Positions 21,864-30,815 of a stretch of 64,000 bases of DNA are shown one piece after another. The position numbers and the translations under genes are program-made. The stretch lies in contig NZ_AUDC01000012.1 in the NCBI RefSeq assembly GCF_000425265.1, forward strand, positions 124,001-188,000, in the 5' to 3' direction. This stretch comes from Maridesulfovibrio zosterae DSM 11974 (GTDB lineage: Bacteria > Desulfobacterota > Desulfovibrionia > Desulfovibrionales > Desulfovibrionaceae). The number at the start of each line of letters is the position of its first letter. The stretch's first letter is position 1. The notes beneath the pieces are model-generated. The model was given only the letters and a program-made list of their open reading frames with translations. It was not told the DNA's origin and ran no database searches.

Positions 21864-23057
21864 TTACTCCAGAATTTCAGTTACAACACCTGCGCCTACA
21901 GTACGGCCACCTTCGCGAATAGCGAAGCGTAAACCTGGATCCATAGCGATGGGGTTGATCATTTCAACGTTGAAAGTTGCGTTATCACCAGGCATAACCA
22001 TTTCAACGCCTTCATCCAGAGTTACAACGCCTGTGATGTCAGTTGTACGGAAGTAGAACTGAGGGCGGTATCCGGAGAAGAAAGGAGTGTGACGTCCACC
22101 TTCGTCTTTATTAAGGACGTAGACTTCAGCTTTAAACTTAGTGTGTGGGTTGATGGATTTAGGAGCAGCAAGAACCTGTCCGCGCTCAACTTCTTCACGT
22201 TTAACACCGCGGAGAAGAACACCAACGTTATCGCCAGCCTGACCCTGATCGAGCAGCTTGCGGAACATTTCAACACCAGTACAAGTAGTCTTAACTGTGT
22301 CTTTGATACCAACGATTTCAACTTCTTCACCAACTTTTACGATACCGCGCTCAACACGACCGGTAACAACGGTACCACGACCGGAGATGGAGAAAACGTC
22401 TTCGATAGGCATGAGGAAAGGTTTGTCGATATCACGCTCAGGCTCTTCAATGTAAGAGTCACAAGCTGCGAGGAGGTCGAGGATGGGCTTAGCTTCAGGG
22501 CTGTTTACATCGTCAGTTTCCAGAGCTTTCAGAGCGGAACCCATGATGATAGGAAGATCATCACCAGGGAATTCGTATGCAGAGAGGAGTTCACGAACTT
22601 CCATTTCAACGAGTTCGAGAAGTTCTTCGTCGTCAACCATGTCACATTTGTTCATGAAAACAACTACGAAAGGAACACCAACCTGACGAGCGAGCAGGAT
22701 GTGCTCACGAGTCTGAGGCATAGGACCATCGGTAGCTGCAACAACGAGGATTGCGCCGTCCATCTGAGCTGCACCAGTAATCATATTCTTGATGTAGTCA
22801 GCGTGACCAGGGCAGTCAACGTGTGCGTAGTGACGGTTTTCAGTTTCGTATTCTACGTGTGCAGTAGCAATTGTGATACCGCGTTCTTTTTCTTCAGGTG
22901 CTTTGTCGATTTCGTCAAATGCAACGTAATCGCCGTTACCTGCAAGACCTGCAATCTTAGTGATTGCAGCGGTCAGAGTAGTTTTACCATGGTCAATGTG
23001 ACCAATGGTACCGATATTAACATGTGGCTTTCCGCGTTCGAATTTAGCCTTACCCAT
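21864..23057 (-). CDS. tuf: Elongation factor Tu
   Basis: EF-Tu delivers aminoacyl-tRNA to the A site as a GTP complex. The 397 residues include the P loop GHIDHGKTT, the DCPGHADY switch II with its catalytic histidine, and NKCD. It heads the minus-strand protein genes, directly downstream of four tRNA genes, like tufB of E. coli. No second tuf is present between fusA and rpsJ. Confidence 0.98.
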   Translation of the reverse strand: MGKAKFERGKPHVNIGTIGHIDHGKTTLTAAITKIAGLAGNGDYVAFDEIDKAPEEKERGITIATAHVEYETENRHYAHVDCPGHADYIKNMITGAAQMDGAILVVAATDGPMPQTREHILLARQVGVPFVVVFMNKCDMVDDEELLELVEMEVRELLSAYEFPGDDLPIIMGSALKALETDDVNSPEAKPILDLLAACDSYIEEPERDIDKPFLMPIEDVFSISGRGTVVTGRVERGIVKVGEEVEIVGIKDTVKTTCTGVEMFRKLLDQGQAGDNVGVLLRGVKREEVERGQVLAAPKSINPHTKFKAEVYVLNKDEGGRHTPFFSGYRPQFYFRTTDITGVVTLDEGVEMVMPGDNATFNVEMINPIAMDPGLRFAIREGGRTVGAGVVTEILE

Positions 23058-23130
23058 GATAAATCCCCCTAAATTTTAGTTCAGTTTTTTCACTGATTTA
23101 AAGCGTTCAAAGGTCATTTACACAAATGTA

Positions 23131-23206
<76 letters not shown>

Positions 23207-23248
23207 TTTCATATTAAACGCGCAGGCTGGACTGGGGTAAGTTCAGAA

Positions 23249-23324
23249 TGGAGCGGGAAACGAGATTCGAACTCGCAACCCTCAGCTTGGAAGGCTGATG
23301 CTCTAGCCGTTGAGCTATTCCCGC
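23249..23324 (-). tRNA. tRNA-Gly (TCC)
   Basis: A 76-base cloverleaf beginning GCGGGAATAGCTCAACGG, anticodon loop CTTCCAA (anticodon TCC), T arm GAGTTCGAATCTC and encoded CCA. Confidence 0.95.
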
Positions 23325-23386
23325 TCTTCTAATGTCCGTAGTCACACAACAGGTTCCCCTGTCTCCTACAGCGCGATTATCAAAAG

Positions 23387-23471
23387 TGGTGGTGGGGGGA
23401 GGATTCGAACCTCCGAAGGCGTTGCCGACAGATTTACAGTCTGTTCCCTTTGGCCACTCGGGAACCCCACC
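23387..23471 (-). tRNA. tRNA-Tyr (GTA)
   Basis: An 85-base class II tRNA beginning GGTGGGGTTCCCGAG, with anticodon loop CTGTAAA (anticodon GTA), a long variable arm and encoded CCA. Confidence 0.95.
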
Positions 23472-23499
23472 ACTATATTTTTTTGTTACCTTTCACAAG

Positions 23500-23575
23500 T
23501 GGAGCTGGCGATGGGACTTGAACCCGCAACCTGCTGATTACAAATCAGCTGCTCTACCAATTGAGCTACGCCAGC
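23500..23575 (-). tRNA. tRNA-Thr (TGT)
   Basis: A 76-base cloverleaf beginning GCTGGCGTAGCTCAATTGG, anticodon loop TTTGTAA (anticodon TGT), encoded CCA. It is the promoter-proximal member of the tRNA-tuf cluster. Confidence 0.95.
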
Positions 23576-23590
23576 CCTTGTGAGCGAACC

Positions 23591-23619
23591 GTTCTACAAG
23601 TTTCGTTTTCAAATTGCAA
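23591..23619 (-). promoter_or_regulatory. Candidate promoter of the tRNA-tuf transcript
   Basis: On the minus strand TTGCAA (23619-23614) and TAGAAC (23596-23591) are 17 bases apart and about 16 bases ahead of the first tRNA. The stretch from 23620 to about 23800 contains AT-rich sequence with T runs and no gene. Confidence 0.5.
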
Positions 23620-23801
23620 GTACTTTTTGAAGTTTTTTTTCAGTTTGTTCTTGCTTGAAAACTTCGTGAAACTTGTGATTCGCCGAAGCAACGAAGCGGG
23701 GTTTAAACGGAAAAGGCTCAACAAGTCAACACCTTTTTAAAACTTTTTTTAAGTTTTTCAAAAATTACCTGCTTCTGTATTGCTCTTAACGCAGGCAGGC
23801 T

Positions 23802-23830
23802 TTGACTTTCTGAGCATTTGTACGTAATTC
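23802..23830 (+). promoter_or_regulatory. Candidate promoter of the dus gene
   Basis: TTGACT (23802-23807) and TAATTC (23825-23830) are spaced by 17 bases and lie about 64 bases upstream of the dus start codon. Confidence 0.4.
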
Positions 23831-23893
23831 ACTCCCCCGCTGCTTTTTTTGAGCAGCTTCCATAGAACTCAATCTTATTTCAGGTATAAACTA

Positions 23894-24865
23894 ATGAAAT
23901 TACTTCCCATAAGTCCAGATAAACCCTGGCTGGCTCCTTTAGCCGGTTATTCAGATCTTCCTTTCCGTATGCTTTGCCGAAAACGCGGCTGTGCAGTGGC
24001 CTGTACCGAAATGGTCAGCGTTAAGGGACTTAAATACGATGGCAAAGGAACAAAGGTCCTGCTGGCCACTTGTGCCGAAGACAGCCCACTTGTTGTACAA
24101 CTCTTCGGTGGAGAACCACAGGATTATTCAGACACTATGCCCCAACTGATAGATGAGGGCTACAGTTTTTTTGATTTAAATTCAGGGTGCCCTGTAAAAA
24201 AAGTACTCAAAACAGGCGGAGGCTCTGCCCTGCATCTTGATCCAGATAGATTAGTTGAGACAGCTGCGGCAATGGTAAAGGTTGCAGGCGAAGGTCGTGT
24301 AGGAGTAAAGATACGATTGGGATTTATGCATAGTGAAGATAATTACCTCGAAATAGCCAGACGTCTTGAAGATATAGGTGTTGCGTGGCTTACATTACAT
24401 CCACGCTATGCAAAACAGATGTTTTCCGGCGATGCAGACTGGTCTAAACTTGCTGTTCTAAAACAGAATGTATCCATTCCTGTAATTGGTAGCGGTGATC
24501 TTTTTACTGCTGAAGACGGCATTGAATGCATACGGCAGACAGGAATCGATGGAATCATGTTTGCGCGAGGGGCACTTTTTGATCCTGCTATTTTCAGTCA
24601 TTATCTGAAAATCATGAACGACCCTTCATGCGATGATCTTCCCCCTTTTGATTTAGGCAAAACCATGACTGAACATATTAATATGACCAGAGACTTCGAC
24701 GGCAGTAATAGATCTTTTAGAAAAATTCGTTCAATTCTACCTCGTTACGCTAAAGGTATGGATGGCATTCGCTCAGTTCGTACACGACTTTCCGAGTGCC
24801 AGAACTGGGAGGAATTGCTTGCTGCAGCAGCTGAAGTTTCTACTTTGACCAAAGAACGTTGCTAG
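23894..24865 (+). CDS. tRNA-dihydrouridine synthase family protein
   Basis: A flavoenzyme reducing uridines in tRNA D loops with NAD(P)H. The 323-residue product has the FMN-barrel start LAPLAGYSDLPFR, and NSGCPVKKVLKTGGG with the catalytic cysteine at about residue 99, both hallmarks of Dus (COG0042). The later VIGSGDLFTAEDG phosphate-binding segment is also present. The ATG at 23894 is preferred over a TTG 15 codons earlier. The subtype (DusA/B/C) cannot be fixed. It is divergent from the tRNA cluster, a fitting but probably incidental neighbour. Confidence 0.9.
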   Translation: MKLLPISPDKPWLAPLAGYSDLPFRMLCRKRGCAVACTEMVSVKGLKYDGKGTKVLLATCAEDSPLVVQLFGGEPQDYSDTMPQLIDEGYSFFDLNSGCPVKKVLKTGGGSALHLDPDRLVETAAAMVKVAGEGRVGVKIRLGFMHSEDNYLEIARRLEDIGVAWLTLHPRYAKQMFSGDADWSKLAVLKQNVSIPVIGSGDLFTAEDGIECIRQTGIDGIMFARGALFDPAIFSHYLKIMNDPSCDDLPPFDLGKTMTEHINMTRDFDGSNRSFRKIRSILPRYAKGMDGIRSVRTRLSECQNWEELLAAAAEVSTLTKERC

Positions 24866-24889
24866 CCTTTTATTTTTTTAATGCAATTG

Positions 24890-24919
24890 TTGACGTTAAC
24901 CGCTTTAACAGCGTAATAT
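24890..24919 (+). promoter_or_regulatory. Candidate promoter of cheV
   Basis: TTGACG (24890-24895) and TAATAT (24914-24919) lie 18 bases apart, about 48 bases before the cheV ATG. Confidence 0.4.
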
Positions 24920-24966
24920 ATATTTTGTAATCAAATAATACACACAGCTTTTTATTGGAGATTGAT

Positions 24967-25917
24967 ATGGCAGCACAGACTGACATTTTACTTGAAGCGG
25001 GTACCAATGAATTGGAAATCGTTGAGTTCTGGCTTGAAGAAGAACCTCGTGAAGAAGGTGAAGACTCTTATCGAGGATTCTATGGTGTCAACGTTGCAAA
25101 AGTTCTCGAAATTATCAGAATACCAGATAAAATAACTAAGCTTCCTAAAGTTGCCCACCCTGCAATTATGGGAACATTTAATCTGCGCAACAAAGTAATT
25201 CCTCTTGTTGATTTAAGCCATTGGCTAAAAAAACCGCGTGTTGAAAAAGAGCCACCCAAAGTAATTGTTACTGAGTTCAACAATGTTTCTTCAGCATTTC
25301 TTGTTTCCGGTGTAACCAGAATTCACAGGATTAGCTGGGAAAGAGTAGAAGCTCCTTCCAACTATGTCTCGTCGCTCTCTGAAGACTCAATTACCGGTGT
25401 TGTAAAATTCGAAGACCGTATCTCACTTATACTTGACCTTGAAAAGATTGTTGCCGAGCTCAACCCTGAACTGGGCTTGAAACTCGATGATTCTATCGAC
25501 TGGGCCAATACTGCCGGTTACAAAGCAATTATAGCTGATGATTCCACTTTGATCAGAGAAATGCTCTATGAAATGATGACCAGAGCAAAGTTTAATGTGG
25601 AAATGGCCAATACCGGTCGTGATTGTTTTGAAAAACTTCTTGAATTCAAACGTCAGGCTGAAGAGGAAGAACGTCCCATTACCGACTTTATCAATGTTGT
25701 TATATCAGACATTGAAATGCCTGTAATGGATGGACACAATCTTACTGTTCGTATTAAAGCCGACCCGATTCTCAAACAACTTCCTGTTATCCTCTTTTCC
25801 TCCATCATAACTGATAAGCTACGCCATAAAGGCGAGTCTGTCGGTGCAGATGATCAGATCTCCAAACCAGAGGTTACCCAGCTGGCTCAGAGAGCGATCG
25901 CATTAATCGAAAAATAG
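24967..25917 (+). CDS. cheV: CheV-type chemotaxis coupling protein (CheW + REC)
   Basis: A CheW-like coupling domain (about residues 20-165) is followed by a receiver domain (about 175-316), so the protein can link chemoreceptors to CheA and be phosphorylated itself. Receiver residues seen: the acidic pair ADDS, the phosphoacceptor in ISDIEMPVMDG, the Ser of LFSS and the Lys of SKP. The ATG at 24967 has GGAG 7 bases upstream; an upstream in-frame TTG adds four residues. A paralogue lies at 30816. A strong hairpin follows the gene. Confidence 0.93.
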   Translation: MAAQTDILLEAGTNELEIVEFWLEEEPREEGEDSYRGFYGVNVAKVLEIIRIPDKITKLPKVAHPAIMGTFNLRNKVIPLVDLSHWLKKPRVEKEPPKVIVTEFNNVSSAFLVSGVTRIHRISWERVEAPSNYVSSLSEDSITGVVKFEDRISLILDLEKIVAELNPELGLKLDDSIDWANTAGYKAIIADDSTLIREMLYEMMTRAKFNVEMANTGRDCFEKLLEFKRQAEEEERPITDFINVVISDIEMPVMDGHNLTVRIKADPILKQLPVILFSSIITDKLRHKGESVGADDQISKPEVTQLAQRAIALIEK

Positions 25918-25938
25918 TCAGCTTTAAAAACGCACCTG

Positions 25939-27711
25939 ATGGTTGCTCCGCACACTACACATGAAAATAAACGTATTGAACCCTCGGTAAATCCGAGGGT
26001 TCAATACGTTTTACTTATGGCTATTTCCATAACAATCGGAATTGCTGCCGCTTTAGGTGCATTTTTCTTCCGCTGGCTGATTGAATTTTTCCAAGATGCA
26101 TTCTGGTTGAGTGGAAATAATTTTCTGGACAGTGTTGCAAAATCTCCACAGTGGCTGGTTCTTCTTCTGCCATGCGTCGGTGGCCTTATCGCCGGAGTGA
26201 TCATCACCAGATGGGCGCCGGAGGCAAAAGGCCCGGGAGTTCCTGAGGTTATTAAAGCTATTGCCGTTCGTGGTGGTATCATCAGGCATCGCATTACATT
26301 CCTTAAAGCTCTGGTCAGCAGTCTGCTCATAGGCTGCGGAGCTTCAGTTGGTCGCGAAGGTCCAGTTGTGCAAATAGGAGCATCTCTGGGATCATCAGCT
26401 GCTCGCCTGTTCAGGCTGGACAAATCCATGCTGCCAGTCTGTGTTGCTGCCGGAGCTGCTGCCGGAATATCCGCAACTTTTAATGCTCCGTTGACCGGAA
26501 CTCTTTTCGCAATCGAAATTTTACTGCTGGATACTGAAATGTCCTATGTCAGCCATATTATCGTATCCTCAGTTACTGCATCCGCCCTTTCAAAATTTTT
26601 CTGGGGAGATTTCCCAACCTTTGATGCTCCTAAATTCATGTTCAGCAACTTTAAGGAGCTGATCATTTTTTTCATTCTTGGAATTCTCGCGGGTCTTGTT
26701 TCGCTGGCATTTGTTCAAATGATAAAAATATCTGAAAATATATTTAATAAAATTCCGGTGAAGGAATGGATTAAACCAGGAATTGGTGGACTCCTGCTAG
26801 GCATCATGGCCCTCAAAATCCCAGGAGTACTGGGTGTTGGTTATGAGGCCGTTAACATGGGGCTGACAGGTGTTTTGCCATTAGATCTTGCAATTATACT
26901 TTTAGCGGCGAAAATGGTCGCCACAGCGTTGTGTATCGGTTCCGGCATGAGTGGTGGTATCTTCGCCCCTTCGCTCGTACTTGGGGCAGCTCTGGGAGTT
27001 TCTGTAAGCTCGGCTATAAATATGTTTTTCCCTGAACTGGCCCTGACTCACAGCCAATATGCGCTTGTAGGCATGGGAACTGTTGTTGCAGGCACCACCC
27101 TTGCTCCCATCACGGCGGTACTTACAGTTTTTGAGCTGACTTATTCATATAAAATAATTCTGCCGATGATGGTGGGCTGCATAACCAGTTCGCTAGTTGT
27201 CAGAATGCTGAATGGATATTCTGTATACGAAGCCAAACTTCTGCGTCAGGGAGTCAATATTCTTCGCGGTCATGATGAATCAGTGTTAGTCAATGTCCCA
27301 ATAACTGAAGTAATTGAAACAGAATACGATTTCCTTCGCACAACCGACAGCCTTAACAAAGCTTCAGAAATGGTTATCAACTCTCCATTTCCGCATTTCC
27401 CGGTGCTTGATGAAGATAACCATGTAGTCGGGGTGCTTACTCTGCGGGATATGCGGCATTATCTACGCGACAAACATGAACCAGAGATTCATCCTGCCGT
27501 GGTTGATTCACTAATGGTCAGAACCGTAGTATCAATCAAACTTGATTCAAATTTAAAAGAAGCACTTATGCTGTTTGAAAGAACCGGTGTTTCATTTGCT
27601 CCGGTAATTGATGCAGAAACCAAGATTGTCGGAATAATTAAGTCAGCAGATGCATTCAAAATATTTCACCAAAAACGATACAAAAACCGTATTCTGTCTG
27701 CTTCAATTTAA
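25939..27711 (+). CDS. ClC-family chloride channel/antiporter with C-terminal CBS pair
   Basis: An anion channel or Cl-/H+ (or F-) antiporter of the inner membrane. Selectivity-filter motifs are visible: GPGVP (98-102), GREGP (138-142, with the gating Glu at about 140) and GSGMSGGIFAP (about 335-345). About 430 residues of membrane helices precede two CBS domains (about 455-590), which usually bind adenine nucleotides. The start is doubtful: no Shine-Dalgarno precedes the ATG at 25939, and codons 11-24 are an 18-bp perfect inverted repeat. An ATG at 26017 would remove part of the first helix. Confidence 0.88.
   Translation: MVAPHTTHENKRIEPSVNPRVQYVLLMAISITIGIAAALGAFFFRWLIEFFQDAFWLSGNNFLDSVAKSPQWLVLLLPCVGGLIAGVIITRWAPEAKGPGVPEVIKAIAVRGGIIRHRITFLKALVSSLLIGCGASVGREGPVVQIGASLGSSAARLFRLDKSMLPVCVAAGAAAGISATFNAPLTGTLFAIEILLLDTEMSYVSHIIVSSVTASALSKFFWGDFPTFDAPKFMFSNFKELIIFFILGILAGLVSLAFVQMIKISENIFNKIPVKEWIKPGIGGLLLGIMALKIPGVLGVGYEAVNMGLTGVLPLDLAIILLAAKMVATALCIGSGMSGGIFAPSLVLGAALGVSVSSAINMFFPELALTHSQYALVGMGTVVAGTTLAPITAVLTVFELTYSYKIILPMMVGCITSSLVVRMLNGYSVYEAKLLRQGVNILRGHDESVLVNVPITEVIETEYDFLRTTDSLNKASEMVINSPFPHFPVLDEDNHVVGVLTLRDMRHYLRDKHEPEIHPAVVDSLMVRTVVSIKLDSNLKEALMLFERTGVSFAPVIDAETKIVGIIKSADAFKIFHQKRYKNRILSASI
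25970..26010 (+). terminator. Strong hairpin overlapping the clc 5' end (cheV terminator?)
   Basis: Arms AACGTATTGAACCCTCGG (25970-25987) and its exact complement (25993-26010) surround a 5-base loop and are followed by TTACTT. It sits about 50 bases after the cheV stop codon, as a terminator would, yet inside the open reading frame of the ClC gene. A nine-codon ORF (MKINVLNPR, 25961-25990) lies on its left arm. Confidence 0.7.
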
Positions 27712-27827
27712 AACAACGTTTTTATTTTTCACTGAGCAGCTGCAAACTGCAACTATTTACCAACCGGCACTATTCATTATTTGTTGCCTATCCATGTTAC
27801 CGCGCAACCCTACTTTCAAGTCATAAG

Positions 27828-27862
27828 AAAAGCCCTTCTTGATTAATCAAGAAGGGCTTTTT
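27828..27862. terminator. Bidirectional terminator between clc and hypE
   Basis: A perfect 17-bp palindrome (AAAAGCCCTTCTTGATT and complement, no spacer) with T runs on both strands lies between the convergent clc and hypE genes. The rest of the gap (27712-27827) shows nothing recognisable. Confidence 0.88.
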
Positions 27863-27883
27863 ATTCATAAGGAAATCTGATTA

Positions 27884-28891
27884 CTAACAAATACGCGGAA
27901 GTTGTTCACCTTCAAGCATATTCAGCAATCTTCTACCTCCAAGAGGAGTTACCAGAATAACTTTCCCTGGATTTGCATCAGTGATTGTACCCACCTGACA
28001 TGCATCGTGGCCAAGTTTATCAGCCCGCATAATTTCAAGAGCCTTTTCAGCGTATTCCTGAGGCAGGATACACAAAAACTTTCCTTCATTTGCAAGATAA
28101 AGCGGATCAAGTCCCAGAAAAGAACAACCTCCGGCAACTTCCGGTTTAACCGGAATGCTTGACTCATCAAGTTCACAGCACACATTTGACGACACTGTAA
28201 TTTCATTAAGAGTTGTAGCCAGTCCACCTCTGGTTGGATCACGCAACACATGAACATCGGGAATTTCCTGCACCAGCTTGATCAGCAGATGATTAAGGGA
28301 TGCGCTGTCGCTCTGCACATTTGACTCAAGGGATAATCCTTCACGAGTGCCAAGAATGGTCAGGCCGTGATCACCCATTGTTCCACTTACAAGAACAGCA
28401 TCTCCGACAGTGGCACGATCACCACTTGGTCCAGGATCAGCAATAATTTCACCCACCCCTGTGGTGTTGATAAAAATCTTATCAACCATTCCTTTAGGAA
28501 CAACCTTGGTATCACCTGTTACGATATTGACCCCGGCTTCTTTACAGGCCTCACCCATGGATTTAACGATCGTTTCAAGATCATCCATGGGCAGACCTTC
28601 TTCGATTATGTAAGCACAGGTCAAGTACTTTGGAATTGCCCCCAACATAGCCACATCATTAACTGTACCATGCACAGCCAGCGATCCTATATTACCACCT
28701 GGAAAGAAAATAGGGTCGACAGTAAAGCTGTCTGTACTCATAGAGATATTACCCTTCAGCTTTAAAGAGGCTGCATCGTTAAGCCTTTCCAATTCGGGAT
28801 TAGCAAAATATTTAACAAAGAGTTCTGAAATAAGACGTTGAGAAGCCCGTCCACCTGAACCATAATCAAGTAAAACTTTATCTGATGACAT
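27884..28891 (-). CDS. hypE: Hydrogenase maturation protein HypE
   Basis: HypE dehydrates the thiocarboxamide on its C-terminal cysteine to a thiocyanate, the source of the CN ligands of the NiFe active site. The 335-residue protein belongs to the AIR-synthase/PurM fold (N-terminal DYGSGGRASQRLI, then MSTDSF and GTVND). It ends PRIC, the required C-terminal cysteine motif. It starts 1 base after the hypD stop codon, so it is coupled to hypD. HypF, its carbamoyl donor, is encoded at 53492. Confidence 0.97.
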   Translation of the reverse strand: MSSDKVLLDYGSGGRASQRLISELFVKYFANPELERLNDAASLKLKGNISMSTDSFTVDPIFFPGGNIGSLAVHGTVNDVAMLGAIPKYLTCAYIIEEGLPMDDLETIVKSMGEACKEAGVNIVTGDTKVVPKGMVDKIFINTTGVGEIIADPGPSGDRATVGDAVLVSGTMGDHGLTILGTREGLSLESNVQSDSASLNHLLIKLVQEIPDVHVLRDPTRGGLATTLNEITVSSNVCCELDESSIPVKPEVAGGCSFLGLDPLYLANEGKFLCILPQEYAEKALEIMRADKLGHDACQVGTITDANPGKVILVTPLGGRRLLNMLEGEQLPRIC

Positions 28892-28892
28892 A

Positions 28893-29987
28893 TTAATCTA
28901 CTTTATATTTGAAGTAAGCGGCGCAACTGCCTTCAGTGGAAACCATACATGGACCGACTGGCTTTGCCGGAGTACATGCTTTACCAAAAAGTGGACATTC
29001 TTCAGGATTCATTTTGCCCTTAAGAACATCTCCGCATTTGCATCCGGGGAGTGGCGGACACTCGCCGATATCTAAATCAAAAACTTTCTTTGCATCATAC
29101 TCAGAAAATTCTTCTCGAAACTCTAGCCCACTGTCAGGAATCAGGCCTATACCTCGCCAGAGAGCATCAGCTGTCTCAAAGACCTGATACATAACCTCGA
29201 CAGCTTTAGGATTGCCGTCTTCAGAAACAGCTCTAAGGTACTGGTTGATAGGTTCTGGTTTTTCCTCTTTAGACGAACGGACCATGTGCAGTAAAGCCTG
29301 CAGAATATCTACGGGATCAAAACCGGTGACAACAGCAGGTTTACCATATTTCGCACCGATGAAATCGTAGGGGTGAATTCCAATAACAGTCGAAACATGT
29401 CCGGGCAGTATAAAACCGTCAATTCTGGTCTCAGGATCGGAAATAAGAACATCCAGTGCAGGCGGTACCAATTTATGAAAGGACAGCACCTTAAAATTTT
29501 TGAGTCCTTCCTGCTTGGCCATCAAAACAGTTGCAGCTATGGTCGGTGCCGTAGTTTCAAATCCTACCCCGAGAAAAACCACGGTACAGTCCGGATTCCT
29601 GCGAGCCAGCTCAAGAGAATCAAATGGGGAATAAATAATTTCAACCCTGGCCCCATCTGCCTGAGCATTTTTAAGACAATGCCCTTTATCTCCGGGAACT
29701 TTAATAAGATCACCAAAAGTTGCAATAATTACGTTCTCTTTACCTGCTAATTCAAGAAAAGCATTAACTTCCGATTCGTGAGTTACGCAAACAGGACAAC
29801 CGGGACCGCTTAAATGAACAACTTCTTTAGGTAAGACAGAATGGAGTCCGCTGCGAAAAATCGCTACGGTATGAGTTCCGCAAACTTCCATAAACCGGAT
29901 TTCCCCATCCAGTTCAGCCTGCAATCTTTTTAAAAGTTCTTTGCACAGTTCAGGGTCCTTAAATTTTTCTAAAATCTTAAGCGACAA
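28893..29987 (-). CDS. hypD: Hydrogenase maturation protein HypD
   Basis: HypD is the [4Fe-4S] scaffold, with HypC, on which Fe(CN)2CO is assembled. The 364 residues have CGTHT (Cys36), GPGCPVCVT (Cys64, Cys67), the GVGFETTAPT motif and a C-terminal cysteine-rich segment (CKCGDVLKG ... CMVSTEGSC). The start used is a TTG at 29987 preceded by GGGGGTG, giving the usual distance to CGTHT. No hypC or hypAB is adjacent. Confidence 0.96.
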   Translation of the reverse strand: MSLKILEKFKDPELCKELLKRLQAELDGEIRFMEVCGTHTVAIFRSGLHSVLPKEVVHLSGPGCPVCVTHESEVNAFLELAGKENVIIATFGDLIKVPGDKGHCLKNAQADGARVEIIYSPFDSLELARRNPDCTVVFLGVGFETTAPTIAATVLMAKQEGLKNFKVLSFHKLVPPALDVLISDPETRIDGFILPGHVSTVIGIHPYDFIGAKYGKPAVVTGFDPVDILQALLHMVRSSKEEKPEPINQYLRAVSEDGNPKAVEVMYQVFETADALWRGIGLIPDSGLEFREEFSEYDAKKVFDLDIGECPPLPGCKCGDVLKGKMNPEECPLFGKACTPAKPVGPCMVSTEGSCAAYFKYKVD

Positions 29988-30208
29988 ACCGCACCCCCAA
30001 TTATTCGTTTACGGTACTTATCATACCTCTAAATCTTCAGCGCTAAATACCCTAGCCCGAAAGCCTTTCCCACAAATATTTGCGCCCCCAGCATCAGACA
30101 CATAGGTATGCATCCAAGTAAAATATTTCTATATTTTAAACAGCTTTTGTTTTCATTATACCCAATTACGCCCGGTAACAACCCTGGAGATCACAATAAT
30201 TTCAAAGC
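29988..30208. other. Gene-free gap upstream of hypD
   Basis: About 220 bases without a credible reading frame separate hypD from the response-regulator terminator. It must hold the hypDE promoter, but I found no clear sigma-70 or sigma-54 motif. C-rich on the plus strand near 29990-30100. Confidence 0.4.
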
Positions 30209-30241
30209 AAAAAAAAAGACTCTGCACAAATGCTGAGTCTT
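30209..30241 (-). terminator. Terminator of the single-REC gene at 30274
   Basis: An imperfect stem of 11 bp (AAGACTC-GCA with one mismatch) is followed on the minus strand by nine T. It lies 33 bases after the stop codon. Confidence 0.85.
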
Positions 30242-30273
30242 AAAATAAAAAAACACAAATAAAAAATTTCAAA

Positions 30274-30639
30274 CTACTTAAGACAACGTCTTATAACCTC
30301 GTCAAATTCAGCTTTATCTATTGGTTTCGGCAAAAAATAAGTTGCACCAAGCGCCAATAAATTTGAAATATCAGAAATTCCTACAACTGCTGACATAATT
30401 ACAATAGGCATATCAGTGAACTGTGAATCACCTCTTAAAGTCTGAACAAGCTGCCTTCCATCCATTTCAGGCATCATGATATCAGTAATTAAGACATCAA
30501 AATTATTTTCAGCTTTTAACGCTTCATATGCATGTTTACCATGAGGACTAACAAATGGAATATGCCCAAGATTTTCAACAAACCTGGCTGCAAGCTTTTG
30601 AGAAATCTTATCATCTTCGGCGATTAATATTTTATGCAT
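30274..30639 (-). CDS. Single-domain response regulator (CheY-like)
   Basis: A 121-residue stand-alone receiver domain. Acidic cluster AEDD (8-10), the phosphoacceptor in LITDIMMPEMDG (Asp at about 55), the Ser of IVIMSA and the Lys of PKP are intact, so it should be phosphorylatable. There is no output domain. It is divergent from a cheV paralogue, so a motility or chemotaxis link is plausible; partner kinase unknown. Confidence 0.92.
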   Translation of the reverse strand: MHKILIAEDDKISQKLAARFVENLGHIPFVSPHGKHAYEALKAENNFDVLITDIMMPEMDGRQLVQTLRGDSQFTDMPIVIMSAVVGISDISNLLALGATYFLPKPIDKAEFDEVIRRCLK

Positions 30640-30815
30640 AACATCCTCTTTTCATTTCATTACATATAATAAACATCAACAAATCAAAATTGTAAAGCCA
30701 ATACTTAGTTTATACACAAATTGAAATTTTATAGACCTGCAAAATTGATTATAGTAATATAGCAAAATAAGGTTTAGGTTAACACTTTAAAAATAAATAT
30801 TCAGGAGCTGCTGTC

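Noticed and set aside
25939-26020. Fluoride riboswitch in front of the ClC gene
   Set aside because: The hairpin has no resemblance to the fluoride aptamer consensus that I know, and it lies inside the coding frame.
26001-26429. A 142-codon minus-strand frame opposite the ClC gene
   Set aside because: Shadow of the ClC coding sequence; low-complexity product without a family.
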